Below are positions 12,216 through 24,489 of a stretch of 64,000 nt of DNA, one piece after another. Position 1 is the first letter of the stretch, and the number at the start of each line of letters is the position of its first letter. The DNA comes from Welwitschia mirabilis (taxonomy: Eukaryota > Gnetophyta > Gnetopsida > Welwitschiales): positions 143,054,267 to 143,118,266 of the forward strand of contig JBOZIK010000001.1 in NCBI GenBank assembly GCA_051453625.1. Direction: 5' to 3'. The notes under the pieces are model-generated. The model ran no database searches and was not told where the DNA came from. It saw nothing but the letters and a program-made list of their open reading frames with translations. A program made the position numbers and the translations under genes.

Positions 12216-12548
12216 CAGATAATACTAGGAGCAATCAAAATACAAGATTACGACAACCTTTCCAAATGGGCATATGCTGAAAAGTGTAAGGTATTTTGCC
12301 TTACCTCTTGCAAACACCAGAGTAAAGCCTGCTTAGCTCCGAGAAAGGCCCAACTTGAAAGATACCATGATCAAGAAGGCAACTTTAGAATGCTCTTGAC
12401 AGAATGTCTTACAGGGTTATTTCGAGAAACAAGACTGTGGAGTTTGTTTGATAACATGTTCTTCCAAACCCTAGTAGATGCTTTACAAACATCTCATTCA
12501 AGCAAGCGTGAAAGGTTTGAATGGTTAAAGATAGGCTATGACTACTAA
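12216..12548 (+). pseudogene. Unrecognised 110-codon open frame without an ATG start
   Basis: A plus-strand frame bounded by TAG at 12213-12215 and TAA at 12546-12548. Its composition is protein-like: four Cys near the start (EKCKVFCLTSCKHQSKAC), charged residues throughout, and a C-terminal part with LLTECLTGLFRETRLWSLF and SSKRERFEWLKIGYDY. There is no suitable upstream ATG, so it would be an exon or a 5'-truncated copy. Just upstream (about 11960-12130), another frame gives FLEDDVPEEEIKDEWRASL before stops. Together they suggest a decayed gene or retroposed copy. No family is recognised. Confidence 0.35.
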
Positions 12549-12561
12549 GATCCAGTAAGTG

Positions 12562-12653
12562 TTTTTAGTATGCAAGTAGAAATTAGCATCTCTTTTATCC
12601 TAATATATTTTTAGTATACAAGTAGAAATTAGCATCTCTTTTATCCTAATATA
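12562..12653. repeat. Two-copy tandem repeat, 46-bp unit
   Basis: Two adjacent, nearly identical 46-bp units start at 12562 and 12608. The first begins TTTTTAGTATGCAAGTAG and the second TTTTTAGTATACAAGTAG. It is a recent local duplication directly after the open frame that ends at 12548. Confidence 0.9.
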
Positions 12654-13379
12654 TGAAAGCATGCTTTGGTTTCTAAGTTGTGCTTGATGGTTCCTTCATT
12701 CCCCTTGCTTGCTCCAAACAATTTTACAAATGGCGCATAAATAGTCAGGCTTTTACCAAAACGTATAGTTGCACAACCTAGATATTTTTCTAAAGATTGG
12801 AAGCACTACCTTAAATTCATTATAGTAGATGATTTTGAAAGAGAACTCGTTGGTCATGAATTTCCAGCCTGGAACAAAGCTTTTGTAGTTTAGGAATATT
12901 AGGATTTATTTGCATAGTGCTGCTGTTAATATTTGAATGAAAGACACCTAAAAAATCACAGATTTTAAATGCTTTAATTGTAGTGTTTGGCTTATTGTCA
13001 ACATATCTAGCGATGTTTGTCATTCATTCTTTGCCAGTTCTTGCATTGTTAACAGAAAGATTGGCAATTTGTTTTCTATTGTAATAATTTTCTTCTTTTT
13101 AATTTGGTTTTAAATACTAAATGAAAGGTAAAATTTTATATACATTGCGACTAAGTTTACATGCAAAACTCTTCCAGCTGGATGTAATTTAACCACAGCA
13201 ATTCATAGGACTTCGCAACTGCGAATGGTCATCGGTTGTGATGACTGTTAATGTCCTGATGCATCCAACCAGCAGCCGAATATTTCCTAAAAGTTTTAGT
13301 TGGTAACCGCCCTGTCAACAATGCATCCTGTTTGACCGTATAGCATGGGTCGACTAGGAATGATCACCAGGCACCCTTA

Positions 13380-14361
13380 TTCCAAAATTTGAGTATTCTA
13401 AGCTTGAACAAAAGGCTTGCTTTGTTGGAGAAACAAGAAAAATGTAGTCTAGAAAGGGAGAGTCTAGGCATATCTGCTCTGTCTCTTTGGGAGCGATTCG
13501 CTCAAGTCTAAGATCATTATTCTTCTCTCAACCGCAATTGGCACTGGTAGACCCAGATGCCTAAGTTCCAGCTAAAGTGGAGTGCGTTTCTGTGCAGTTT
13601 AAGCGCAAGCCAACTGGATTCTGCTTTGAGGGAGGTGATCTTGAGTTTTCTGCTGATCGTGCGACCTCCTGTAATGCTTCAGACTCTGCCTTGTGTAAGC
13701 CTGGATCGATTTTGTCAGGCGGGAATAGTCCACTCTTAGTAGAAGTCCTCTCCGTATCTAAGCTTTCCAGGCTCTCTTTATGTCCACTCCGCCTCTGAAA
13801 ATGAAGTCTTTTTCCCGTTAAGAGCTCTCCCAATCCTCCTTCTAAGCAGTGTCAGGTTGAAGTTATGGTCCAGTTGTTTTCCCCTGCTTCTGCTGCCCGT
13901 TAAATCGTAGTTCCCCTCTTTCAGCTGCTAATTGGGTGACCTGTGTCTCCCAGTTTCTTTCATGGCCTCTGGTCTCCGCAGCTCTGTATACCTTCTTCCT
14001 CCTTTCCCAGTCCTGAAAGGCCCTCCGTCACTGCCTTACAGACCTTGAAATTGTTCCTCCTTCGCTTCGCTGACATGCATCCGAGGTAGATCTTTTGCGA
14101 TGGAAGTTTATTTAAAGGTTAAGCAGAACCAGCTCTTCCGCAGTTCGTGGAGTCAGTAGAATCAATTTCTCAAAGTTTGAGTTTCAGGGAGTCTCTAGCA
14201 ACGCCAGGGTGAGGCTGTTTTTCAGCCCAATCCATCAATTCAGATTGCTATTTTTTCTCGAGAATTTTCCAGAGAGCTCTTGTAGGCTCGTTCAGTGTTG
14301 TACTTAAACGGTCTCGGTAATGAAAAATTAATCTATTCTTTACCAAAAAAAAAAAAAAAAA
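13380..14361 (+). mobile_element. Retroposed sequence with poly(A) tail, LINE-like 3' end
   Basis: This roughly 1 kb block is clearly GC-richer than the DNA around it and ends in a run of 17 A (14345-14361). The bases just before the tail (TACTTAAACGGT, TAATGAAAAATTAA) resemble those before the A-run at 46789-46796, so the two share a 3' end and probably a family. A plus-strand frame at 13565-13798 reads SVQFKRKPTGFCFEGGDLEF, then further Ser-rich sequence, before stops. I could not assign it to RT, endonuclease or a host gene. It could be a truncated non-LTR element or a processed pseudogene. The target duplication is not obvious. Confidence 0.5.
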
Positions 14362-14445
14362 GGGTTTGTTTTGTCTTTTTTTCATAATATTTATTTAAGG
14401 TTTGCTACCCAATAAGAGGTTTTCATTATTTTGGGACCTTAGCAA

Positions 14446-14682
14446 ATGGTATCGGATAAGTTGCGGAGTTCAGAAATAGAAAATGAAAACAAGACTCAAG
14501 TGGATGCTTCTTTAAGCGGTGCCTCCACTAGTACTAAAGCTTCATCACGTAATGTTCATGCTTCTAATAATGAAGAAATTGGCATAGTCTAAAGGAAATC
14601 TATTTCCTCCAATTTTGACCTCCTTCCTTGGCTCATTCAAGATTTCTCAACTATAGAGTCTCTATACAACGGTGACATTTAA
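14446..14682 (+). pseudogene. Unrecognised Ser/Asn-rich frame with one stop
   Basis: An ATG at 14446 opens a plus-strand frame starting MVSDKLRSSEIENENKTQVD and rich in Ser, Thr and Asn. It is closed by TAA at 14590-14592 and then stays open to a second TAA at 14680-14682 (segments include SNFDLLPWLIQDFS). The first stop could be a CAA-to-TAA change. No domain is recognised. It lies 85 bases after the poly(A) run at 14361 and is separate from that insertion. Confidence 0.3.
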
Positions 14683-15070
14683 GGATTTTGAAAACCTTAT
14701 AATGCGTTTATACTAAGTCAGCCAGAATTGCATTGCAATTTCCTTAGGTAGCATAGCTTGAGATACTACCTGATTTATAGCATGGAAGGAAGTTATAACA
14801 TGTTTATATAATTCTTGGCCTATTCTTCTCCCACTATTCTATTTGCTTTCATTCATAAATATAATTGATTTTTTAATTTTTATTTTTATGTAAGGGCCTT
14901 ACCCTTTAAAAGCCAATAAACTAACCTTGTGGAACTAGATTTAAGATGAAAGATTAGGAACATGTATGAAACTAGTTTTCTCAATCACTAGACATGGTGT
15001 ACTTTTAATTATCTTATTCAACTAATATCATAATGAGTTAACAGCAATTATGCTTATCAAGATCCTAACC
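14683..15070. other. Unassigned AT-rich DNA next to a primer binding site
   Basis: If LTR A2 is a 5' LTR on the minus strand, this is the start of its internal (untranslated leader) region. No gag sequence could be read on the minus strand here. Confidence 0.4.
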
Positions 15071-15092
15071 TAGCTCTGATACAAAAACGTAA
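15071..15092 (-). promoter_or_regulatory. Probable primer binding site (tRNA-iMet type)
   Basis: On the minus strand the bases directly following LTR A2 read TTTTTGTATCAGAGCTAGG. This is one or two bases away from the TGGTATCAGAGC core used by most plant LTR retrotransposons that prime from initiator methionine tRNA. It fixes A2 as a 5' LTR of a minus-strand element. Confidence 0.65.
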
Positions 15093-17121
15093 TGTGCCAA
15101 AAAAATCCACATCTAAAAGCTTACTTTTACAAAGGATTATGTTAAATGTTCAAGCCAAAAATTTTCAAAGGAATCTATATGAATGCCAAAAATACATCCT
15201 TAAGTAACTTTTTATAGGTAAAGGAGGCAAATAACTTGTATATTAAATACAAGAAAAGACAAATTCCTCTTTATATCTAAGATAACTTAAGTATTATAAT
15301 CACATCATATGTCAAAGGTCAACCACAAGATGTAATAGATTACAAAAGACAATTAACACTTTTCAAGCACAAACTAGAAAATCGACATTTCCAAATGTCC
15401 TTCTAGGCAAGACATATCAGCCATTTCTGTGCTCCACTCAAATGCCTATTAAAGACAAATAGCATGGTATGAGAACTATAACCTTCACAGTTCTTGGTAT
15501 GGTCTATGACAAGGCCAAGCAAGACAAGATAAAGATTTTTCAAATGTCAAGATAGGAAGGACAAAAGTAAGAACTTTAAGAAACAGATTATATCACAAAA
15601 ATAATGAACTTATGGTTATTAAATAAGAATAATTTCTCATATATCAATTAATTCACAGTTTCATTTAGTAATTTGAAAAGCCCACTACCTCATTCAATGA
15701 TCTGTGATTCTCATATAATATTTTTTACTTCACTACCTCATTCGATGATTCATCAAGCCCACTTTCTTATTTGACGATTTATGATTCTCATATAATATTT
15801 TTCACTTCACTACCTCATTTTATGATTTGTGAAGTCCTCTATCTCATTTAGTGATTTGTGGTTCTATATATATATATATATCATATTTCATTCACTTCAA
15901 TGCCTTTTTTAGTGATCTGCAAAGATGATTGTCTTATTTGATGATTTGTGATTAATCTATTAACCCTATTACCTCATCCAGTGATATGTGAGATTCTTAC
16001 TTTACTACCTCATTCAATAATCTATGAAGATCACTACCTTATTTAGCAATCTATTGAATTACATAGACATATGTTCATAAGAAATCACAATGCCAAGAGA
16101 AGTATTATAAAGATACAACCACAAATTATCAACTCATGACAAACATTACTTGAGTTTATATTATCAAGACATCAAGTATAAAAAATAATAGGAGTCAAGA
16201 TTTGGAATAAGACTAATTCTACTTTTAATAAGAATTAAACATGTTTATATTCATTTTGGAAGAAAATAGACACAACATACACCATAGTGAAATGCATACA
16301 AAAGAAAGGACCAATAAGTAAGGAAGAAGGAATAGAACCATACCATATCAAATTATGGTGTTGAAGGAATTTTAGGGTCTTTTAAGTTTCCAAAGCTCAT
16401 AGACCTCTAAAGATCTGAGATAAAAGGTAAATTATTTTTGTAAAATAAGCTATACTTGATGGAATGAGAACTCTATTATAATAAGAGAACATGGATAAAG
16501 TGAAAGGACTCAAGAATACGAAAGGACACATCATGAGCCAATAGTAAAGGTGGAGGTTTCATAATATCTAATAAATACTTATCTAGCCACTGGTCAGTTT
16601 AATAATATTTAAAAGAAAATGCTTTATATTCCATCACATTTAATCATAATAATGAAGAAAATTAATAAGCCTTTATAATTAACACTTAATCATGCATAAA
16701 TTCTAAAAAGGTATAACAATAACAAAAGTAAACGATATCATCACCACTACAAGAATACTTTTAAAAATTACAAAGTAGTATTTTATCTTTTACATAGATA
16801 AAAGCAACTCAAAGCACAATCTTTAATATAAGAACACCTCAATAACATAACATCTATAATAGCTGAAGACTATAAAATAAAAGACGGTGTAATAATTTCA
16901 TAACTGAAAATAAGATTAATGCAGCCCATATTCAAGATCATAATTACTAAGGATTACAAAAACAAAATAATATTATAGCTAATATAACATCAAAAATTTT
17001 AAGCACAAAATTTTCTAGAATATAAATATAAATGACTACATTATCTTGTAGACACTATAATAACAAAATTATTTTAATTGTTTTTAAGGAAATCATTGGA
17101 CTTAAAAATTTGGACATGACA
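15093..17121 (-). mobile_element. LTR copy A2 of the Ty3/gypsy-like family (minus orientation)
   Basis: The first several hundred bases are nearly identical to A3 (25302 onward): the same CACATCTAAAAGCTTACTTT start, the same ATACATCCTTAAGTAAC block and the same minisatellite. The second half has drifted or belongs to another subfamily. On the minus strand it ends next to the primer binding site at 15071-15092, and it starts TGTCATGTCC near 17121. The internal minisatellite at about 15650-16070 includes a short (TA)n tract at 15870-15890. Its internal domain should lie to the left, but no intact coding was found there. Confidence 0.65.
15650..16070. repeat. Degenerate minisatellite inside LTR A2
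   Basis: The same drifting ~30-bp unit (CACTACCTCATTC plus a GATGATTTGTGA-like half) as in A1 and A3, with an embedded dinucleotide (TA)n run near 15870. Confidence 0.75.
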
Positions 17122-19180
17122 AATACACATGTATGTTAACATAAATTAGATATAAGGGTACCTGAGTGTATAGTTATAGTGAACCCCATGGTTATTTGGC
17201 CAAAATATCCATCTGGAATCCTTCATCACCAAGTATAAGAAGCCCTTAATATCTCATTATAACATCTAATAGAAGGGAATAAATCATAATATAATGTCTT
17301 TATATCAAATTCATGTAGAAATATTCTTGACACACACCCCTATGTATACACACATACATACACATACCATTTCATTAAGGCGCCTCATAGCTAATTCTTT
17401 TATAACATAAGATATTGAATCTACTACTAAAATAAATATAAAACACCAAAAGAAATGACTTATATGCCATTGATTAAGTTAGTAGTCTTAATAGACCTAG
17501 CTCAATTTAAGTTAAAGATAAATATCTTTAATTAAATGCCTAATTATTTCAATAACCATCATAGAACAATTACTATTATTATATCATTTTATGTGTAAGA
17601 TAACAAATAACTACTTGCAATATTTAACTCATATGTATAAACATATAAGAAATTATGTTTAGGAATACATACCTAAAAAGCATTAAAAATACTAAAAGCA
17701 ACCACAATCAGTGAGAAATGTGCTAAACCTATATCATTGTATACTATATACATATATAATTAAATAGAATAATAACAAATTATACATAATCAAGTTTATG
17801 TAATTTATCATACATTTAACTCTTAAATAAAAGAGGTTTAAGCTTGAAAATATGAACGTATTGGTAGTCTAACTAGTGGTTACTCCTTCATTTAAGAGGT
17901 CATGGTAATTGTACTTTTAAAAAAAGGTACAAATACTAGAATGTTGGATTTCACATCCTTTTCACTCTAAAACATAATTAAAAATATCTACCTTTATAAT
18001 ATATCTGTAGTATTATACATATGAGGTAACATAATTAAAAATAATATAGTATTATGCATATTATAATAGAATATAACATAATATTTATCCAATATAATAT
18101 AATATTATATAATAGTACAACTTTAAACATTTGGACTACAACTAGTCATAATATCTAAGCATAAACTAAGCTAGTTTATAATGCTTTTCCCTTACAAATA
18201 TCCATCAATGATTCAAATATATGTACAAGCTCACTTCCTAATGTGAATTGATGATGATCCCTTGAAGTCTTCTCATTGGCTATTTAAATTGTTGTCTCCC
18301 TTTTTTTTTGTGTTTTTTGAAATAATGTTAATATATTCATGGATGTCCTCAAAAACTAGCATGTTACACTTCCTTTTGTAATGCTTTTGGTTACATCTTA
18401 TAGTCTAAACTGTTTCTAGGTTAATTTCTTTATTTAGATTGAATAACTTAAGGAAATAATCTTGGTAATATTTGTAGATGTGTTTTGCATACAAAGGTGC
18501 ATTATAATAAAACATAAATACAATGAGAGGTTAAAAAATAGTTAAACTTTAACATGTCACTAACTAATTAAGTAAATTAATAAAACTCTATAGATTTATA
18601 TCAACAATTAATAACTATTTTTCTCTTAAACAATATAATGTTGTCCTAAATGTTACTTCCATTATAGAGAGCCATATCCTTTTGATTTGAAACTAGTATT
18701 AAAGCTATCAAACAAAATTTTCAAAATAGTAATGGAAAGTAGAAAGCTAAACTTCAGCACACATGAATTCTAGTGGATTCAACTCAACAAAAACCCTAAA
18801 AAAATAAGAAGAGTTTCAAAAAATAAGATATTAAAAGTAGAAAAACTTGTATTGCAAATGTCAAAAAAAAATAAAAATAATAATGGGTTATAAAATTTCG
18901 CAAAACAAAACTAACATTTTTCATGTATGTGCTTATCTTTGACTCTTATGAAACTGATCATTCATTGCTTATTAAATTGACAATGTTTTTTTGGCTATGT
19001 AATCAACCTTCTTGTGAGTAGCCATCACAATAATAAGATTCTTAGGAAGAAAAGAATGTAATACCCCTCTGTATTCTTATCTTAGACTCTTTCGTGACTT
19101 GTTGATCATTTGCTGTTTCTCAAATCGGCGATGTTTTTGGGTACATGATGAATCATTTTGTGAGTAGCCATTACAACGAG
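17122..19180. other. Unassigned AT-rich DNA
   Basis: No gene is visible. It contains short simple-sequence patches (ACACAT-type near 17325-17365; TA-rich stretches near 17745-17760 and 18000-18115). A near-duplicate pair of phrases around GTAGCCATCACAA (19018) and GTAGCCATTACAA (19161), each preceded by a CTTATNTTNGACTCTTNNTGA-like stretch, marks a roughly 140-base degenerate direct repeat at 18920-19190. Confidence 0.45.
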
Positions 19181-19356
19181 GGATCGTTTCCTTTGTGGTT
19201 TTCTCTAAAACGCCGTTGTCTTCCATAGGATCTTTATCTTTATCGCTAGATGTCTTACTAGTAGCAATTCTTCTTATGCTGAGATCTTTCTCTCATTTGC
19301 CTCATGCTCTTGTGGCGAAGGTGAAACCTTCGAGCCCAAAATCAAGGATTATGATT

Positions 19357-20207
19357 TCACTCCGAAGTCACAACTTCTGCAAGATCACCGAAGAGAGGGT
19401 CATCCGTAAGTCCTCTGTTTCCAATTTTCAGAAGCTTTATTGAAGTCTGCATCCTTTGCACTAAAATTGTCTCCAATATTGCCTTCTCCGGCCATTTCAC
19501 AATCTCCTTCAAAATCCTTGTCCTTCGGCCTATTGTTTCCGATGACGCTAGCATTTCTTTCTAGCGAAAGGGTAGGGTTTGAGTTCTTTACTCATATCAG
19601 TGGCTGCTGCATCTGTACTGCATCGGGCATCAATTAGATGCATGCCCGATAAAATATGACGATCTTAAGCACAACTAATGTTCAGAACCTCCGACCATGA
19701 CGAACTAGCGAATGAATGATCTTTGCAAATACTATCGCAAATGGTCTTCCTCCCTGCCTTGTTTGGTCTCTAGAATTGACAGAGATGCATTATGAATCCT
19801 CATTTCGAGGCTTACCCAATACTAATTCCTCCGATTACAGAGAGTAAAGTACAGAAAAGAAATCGAACCCTAGGAATTCGGTTGCAGGCCAAAATTATGA
19901 TAAGCTCTGCTCTTCCATCTTTTTGTTTTGTGAATGTAGAACTCATAATTCCTGTGTCTGTGATTCCTTCAATAGCAACACAGAGTTTCACTCGAAAAGA
20001 TTTTCCCTCTGTTGAGTCTCATCCTCCTCTTTCGTCGTAGATCTTGCTATTTTTCTTCATCCTTGTGAGCCGGAAGTGGTAAAAAAGACATGATGAATTT
20101 GCAAATGAAATTTTCATGTTTTTAATTGTTTCTTCTCTGTGCTTTTTTATGCCAACGCGTCTTCTGACAACGCAGTCTCTCGCATTACATACTCCAACCA
20201 CAGACAC
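19357..20207 (-). pseudogene. Unrecognised gene-like island, probably a broken gene
   Basis: This is a GC-richer island. On the minus strand one frame runs from ATG at 20207 to TAA at 19814-19812 with a single TGA near 20021-20019. The second part reads STEGKSFRVKLCVAIEGITD, then MSSTFTKQKDGRAELIIILA and a hydrophobic segment ending SVIGGISIG. The terminal GG/GTAAGC is a good splice-donor match, so this could be an exon rather than a terminated frame. Further along, 19554-19357 is open in another minus frame (starts MLASSETIGRRTRILKEIVK), and a third frame also gives protein-like sequence (NNRPKDKDFEGDCEMAGEGN). I cannot assign a family. Plus-strand frames here (19195-19443, 19792-20040) look like shadows. 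Confidence 0.35.
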
Positions 20208-23200
20208 ACACCCTAATGCGGTGGAGTGTTATAGTATAGTTAAGGTAAGAACTAGTAAGAGACTAAGCATAATTACTCACATAATACATTAGCTCAAAAG
20301 GTAAAAATGATTTTTCACATTCTTCACTCTATTTAAATTTAATATTTATATTAATTTTTTTATACATATAATTAAAACTTTCTGTAATTTTTTGAGGCAT
20401 TCATCTTATGTATTTTTAAAGAGAGACAAATCATGCGTAAAAGCTTCTACAAAATCTCTTATAAAACCATGAATACTTTTATCATACATTATTAAAAGGT
20501 GGCAAGTAAACTATATAATCTAGAGGGATTTCTTTAATAATAAAATATTCCACAAGTAAACTATAGAATCTATAGGGATTTCTTTAATAATAAAATATTC
20601 CACAAAGGGATGCAAGATTTGTTTTCTCTTGGTCTTTAAGGGTAATTTTTACTTGGTGATATTTGTAATAACCATCTGAAAATAGATAATATGAATGTTT
20701 TAAAAATGTTTTCTCTAGGATTAATGATTAATGAGTGGAAGCAAGAAACATTCCTTTTTAGTAATAGCATTACTTTTTGTAATTTTTATACATATCCCCC
20801 TCTACTATGTAGTCTAGTAGTCATTACTTTTTTATGTACAACTTCTTTTGTGTTTTTATGTTTCTTAGGCACATAGCATATAGCACTAACTTATTAGCTC
20901 CCATATATAGAATAGATAATTATAGCATCCAACCATTTTAGGACTTCTTTTCATATTTCATTCTTCATGTTGAAACTAAGTTTTCTTTAAGTATTCACTC
21001 TAAGTTTAGCATTTTTTTTTCTAAATTTCATCTTATTTTTGTAAAACCTAGAATTTATTCCTTTAAGATCAATAAAGATTCACCCTATAATTTTTTTTAT
21101 AAATCTTTAAAGTTAATTTATTTTGTTATTAGATTCTAATAAATTTGTAATAATGACAAGACATGTTTTATATAAACCTATAAGGACATTGACATCTTCA
21201 TAACTAATGAAAACAATCGAATATTGGAAAAAGAAGAAGACATAAAGAAACTAATTAAATATTTTCATATCATTACTAAATAACATATATTTCCTTGGAA
21301 ATCCAAATATTAATAATTTCCTAAATAACCTATCAAACTCTTTAAGTATTGAATAAATTCCACTACAAGTTAAACATCATATCTTATTAATTCTTAGGTA
21401 TAAAGTATTGAAAATGTTTCTATAAGTCTACGATTATGTTATGATTTTGAAGATGTAAAAATAATATTTTTTTCTGATGTGTAGCAATTTCTAAAAATTT
21501 TATTTAGAAAAATAAATTAAATTAAATTACATTTTTGTTCCTAATAGTTAGGATATTTGCAAACTTGAGCTTCCTATAGCATATGGAATTAAATAAACTT
21601 TTCAAACATCTAAAATCATTTAAAAATTCCAAGTATTTTGGAAGTTATGATTATTTTAATGTAGTGTAATAGGATTATAATTTTAGAAGCTTTGATAGTT
21701 TTTAACCTTAAGCCATAACCTTAGAAATAATGTTTTTAGAATTCCAAGATATCTTAAGTTAGTTTTTAATGATTCTATTATGAGTCTAGTTTATTAAAAA
21801 CTACTATAATTTATTTTTAATTTTTAATTAACTAATTATTTATTTTTAATTATGATGTCTCCTTAGAGCCCAAAAACATCATAAGTAGTGTTTTAAATTA
21901 TTGAAAAATTATTACTAAAATTTTATAGGAAATTTGAGTATATAAGATAAGTTTCTATCTATAGCATTAAGTTACATTACATTGGAATAATATTTTATTA
22001 GGAAAAACTTATCTTTTATATTTTTCCTTCATTTAAATTTAAATGTGCATATTTGTAATAATTTTCACCTTAGTAGTTTGAGTAACATAAATAGTCCTTG
22101 ATTTACAACTTATTTTCTTAACTTATGATATAGCCATGTGAGTCTTGGATAAAGTATTATGTCTTAATAAAGATGCTTAAGTTATACTTTCTTTTGTTTA
22201 TCTTTACTACACCAATCTCTAGAGATTGTTATATGAGCATAAAAGAATGCTTCTAGGATTGACATAGCTTCTGGTATGGATTTATTTCTTTAAGTACATT
22301 ATTAAGATAAGATTTGATATATTATGAATATTATTATTATTATGATTATTTCTATAAAATAAGCATAAAATAATGATTATTAATATGATTATTATTAATA
22401 TGAATTTTCTTTATTTAGATTTTCATTTCTATAATCTTGAAATAAAGATGTTCTAATATGTCTGTTTTCTCTTTTATGATTATTTCTATAAAATAAATTT
22501 AATTATAATTAGAAATATCATAACTAGGTAAATAATCCATTAAATATCCATATTTGTTAGAATTGTATGCATGAATGAACAAGACTAAATCAAGATAATT
22601 CTAGTAATGGTCATTTCCACACTTAGATTTCATCACCAAGGTGGTTTGTAGTGCATTATTATAATACCCTTCTAGAAGTGGATTTAATCATTACTCTTCT
22701 ATCCTACCCATGTATGAACTTATTCTAACTTAATATTTTGAGTCCTTTACATTAATGAATTATGTTTCACCATCTGAAAATGCTTAAAATAGGGGTGGTG
22801 GGGAAGGGGGAAGGAGGTTCATTTGTAGCCACACATCCACCCCTATCACCTATATTGAGAGTATATCAAGGTAAAGTATATTCCTATGGAGTTAAGCCAA
22901 GCCACATTTGCATAGTTTGAACCTGAAGTAGCACCAACTCACATCCGAAGGGTGGCAAGATATGTAGTTAGAATGCCATTAATGGAAGTTACAATCTCCT
23001 ACAATATTGGTTAGTTATTATTTTTAATCTTATTCATATATGTTTATAACAGTATTACGTCTCCTCAACTATTTACAAGATATCCTTCAATGTGACGACA
23101 TACTAGAAAGAAATGGAAGACATAAAATTATGACATCAATCTTGGTTATAAATAAAAGTAACTTATAAATTAATTATAAATAAATATGTAATAACCATAT

Positions 23201-24480
23201 GATTTCTTTTTCACAAAATATAAAAATGCTAATAAATGAATTAGGTTTTGCTACATCTATTAAGTAATAATATTGAAGAATGAGTTTAGTGAAAAGGAAT
23301 AATTAGGTTAAGAAAACAAAGGGTCTCACAAACTAGTATTAAAGGTCTAAGTTAAGTTAAGTAATGCCTATGTTATGCACTTCTAACTTTATAATCATGT
23401 AAATTCATTTATTTCTTTAATAATATTTTTTTCTAATGATTATAAATTAAGTCATAATCATAACAACCTTAATTCCTAATAGCTATAAAGTCAATTATAC
23501 CCCCAATAATTTTAAACCATAGGTAAAATAAATTATATCCTTGGTAATACTAAATTCCAATATAATTCTAACTCCTAGATAAGCATTACTTTAATCATAT
23601 CTTGCCATAGTCATAAATTTGATTATACCTATAATATTTCTAATCCTTAAGTATATACTAAATCACATCCATACTAATTCTAATAATTACACTTGAATAA
23701 TCTCAAAATTTAATTATATTTGGAATTCCAATGTATTATAACCTTAACACCTAGATGATCATTATGTTAATCATATTTATGATAATCCTAAATTCCTAAA
23801 ATCTAGAAGGATGATGAATTTAAGTTATTAAAGAATCTATTACCTTATAACTATATATAATAATCACCTAGGTGAATTACACTTATTTTAAAAAATTAAA
23901 AAAATAACCTTATATGATTCGTTAAAGAGCTTTATCTTTTGCAACAAATATAAATACATAAAATAATGCCTTATAATTAGATACCCCTAAAAATAATCAA
24001 ACGTCCAAGCAAGTTATTCATCCCAAATTATATGGTTATACAACCTTAAAGTAAAACCCTATATTCATAACTTATAAACCTAGCAAGCCTTATCTATTTA
24101 AAATAAAGAAAGGAGATAAACTTGATTGTGTACTTTAAGTTATAAATTAGATCCAGTCACCTCATAATGATAATCAAATCATTTCTAAGACCATAAAAAT
24201 ATTTTTAACTTTCAATAACATTTGTCATATAATTAAATGTAATATTAAAAATGTTTCTACTTCATTTAGATGCCAAATCGTTATTTGTTAAATCTTTAGG
24301 CTACATTAGTTGCACCAAGGAATAAACATAAAAATAATTTATGAGAGTCAATAATCTAATGCAAAAAATTAACCCCCATTTAACCTTATTACAAAAGAAT
24401 TAATGAATACATTTATGTAGTTCCTATTACAAATAATAAATCAAGGTTAAAACCTAAAAGTAAATAATGGTATCAAAAAA
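20208..24480. other. Unassigned, very AT-rich DNA
   Basis: I see no gene, element end or RNA gene. The 61-codon frame at 20691-20876 is hydrophobic and probably chance. The only distinct local features are the 50-bp tandem duplication at 20503-20602 and a G-rich tract at 22792-22817. Confidence 0.5.
20503..20602. repeat. Two-copy tandem repeat, 50-bp unit
   Basis: Two units start at 20503 and 20553. Each begins CAAGTAAACTATA and includes GGGATTTCTTTAATAATAAA. They differ at only a few bases. Confidence 0.9.
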
Positions 24481-24489
24481 CTCAAAGAA

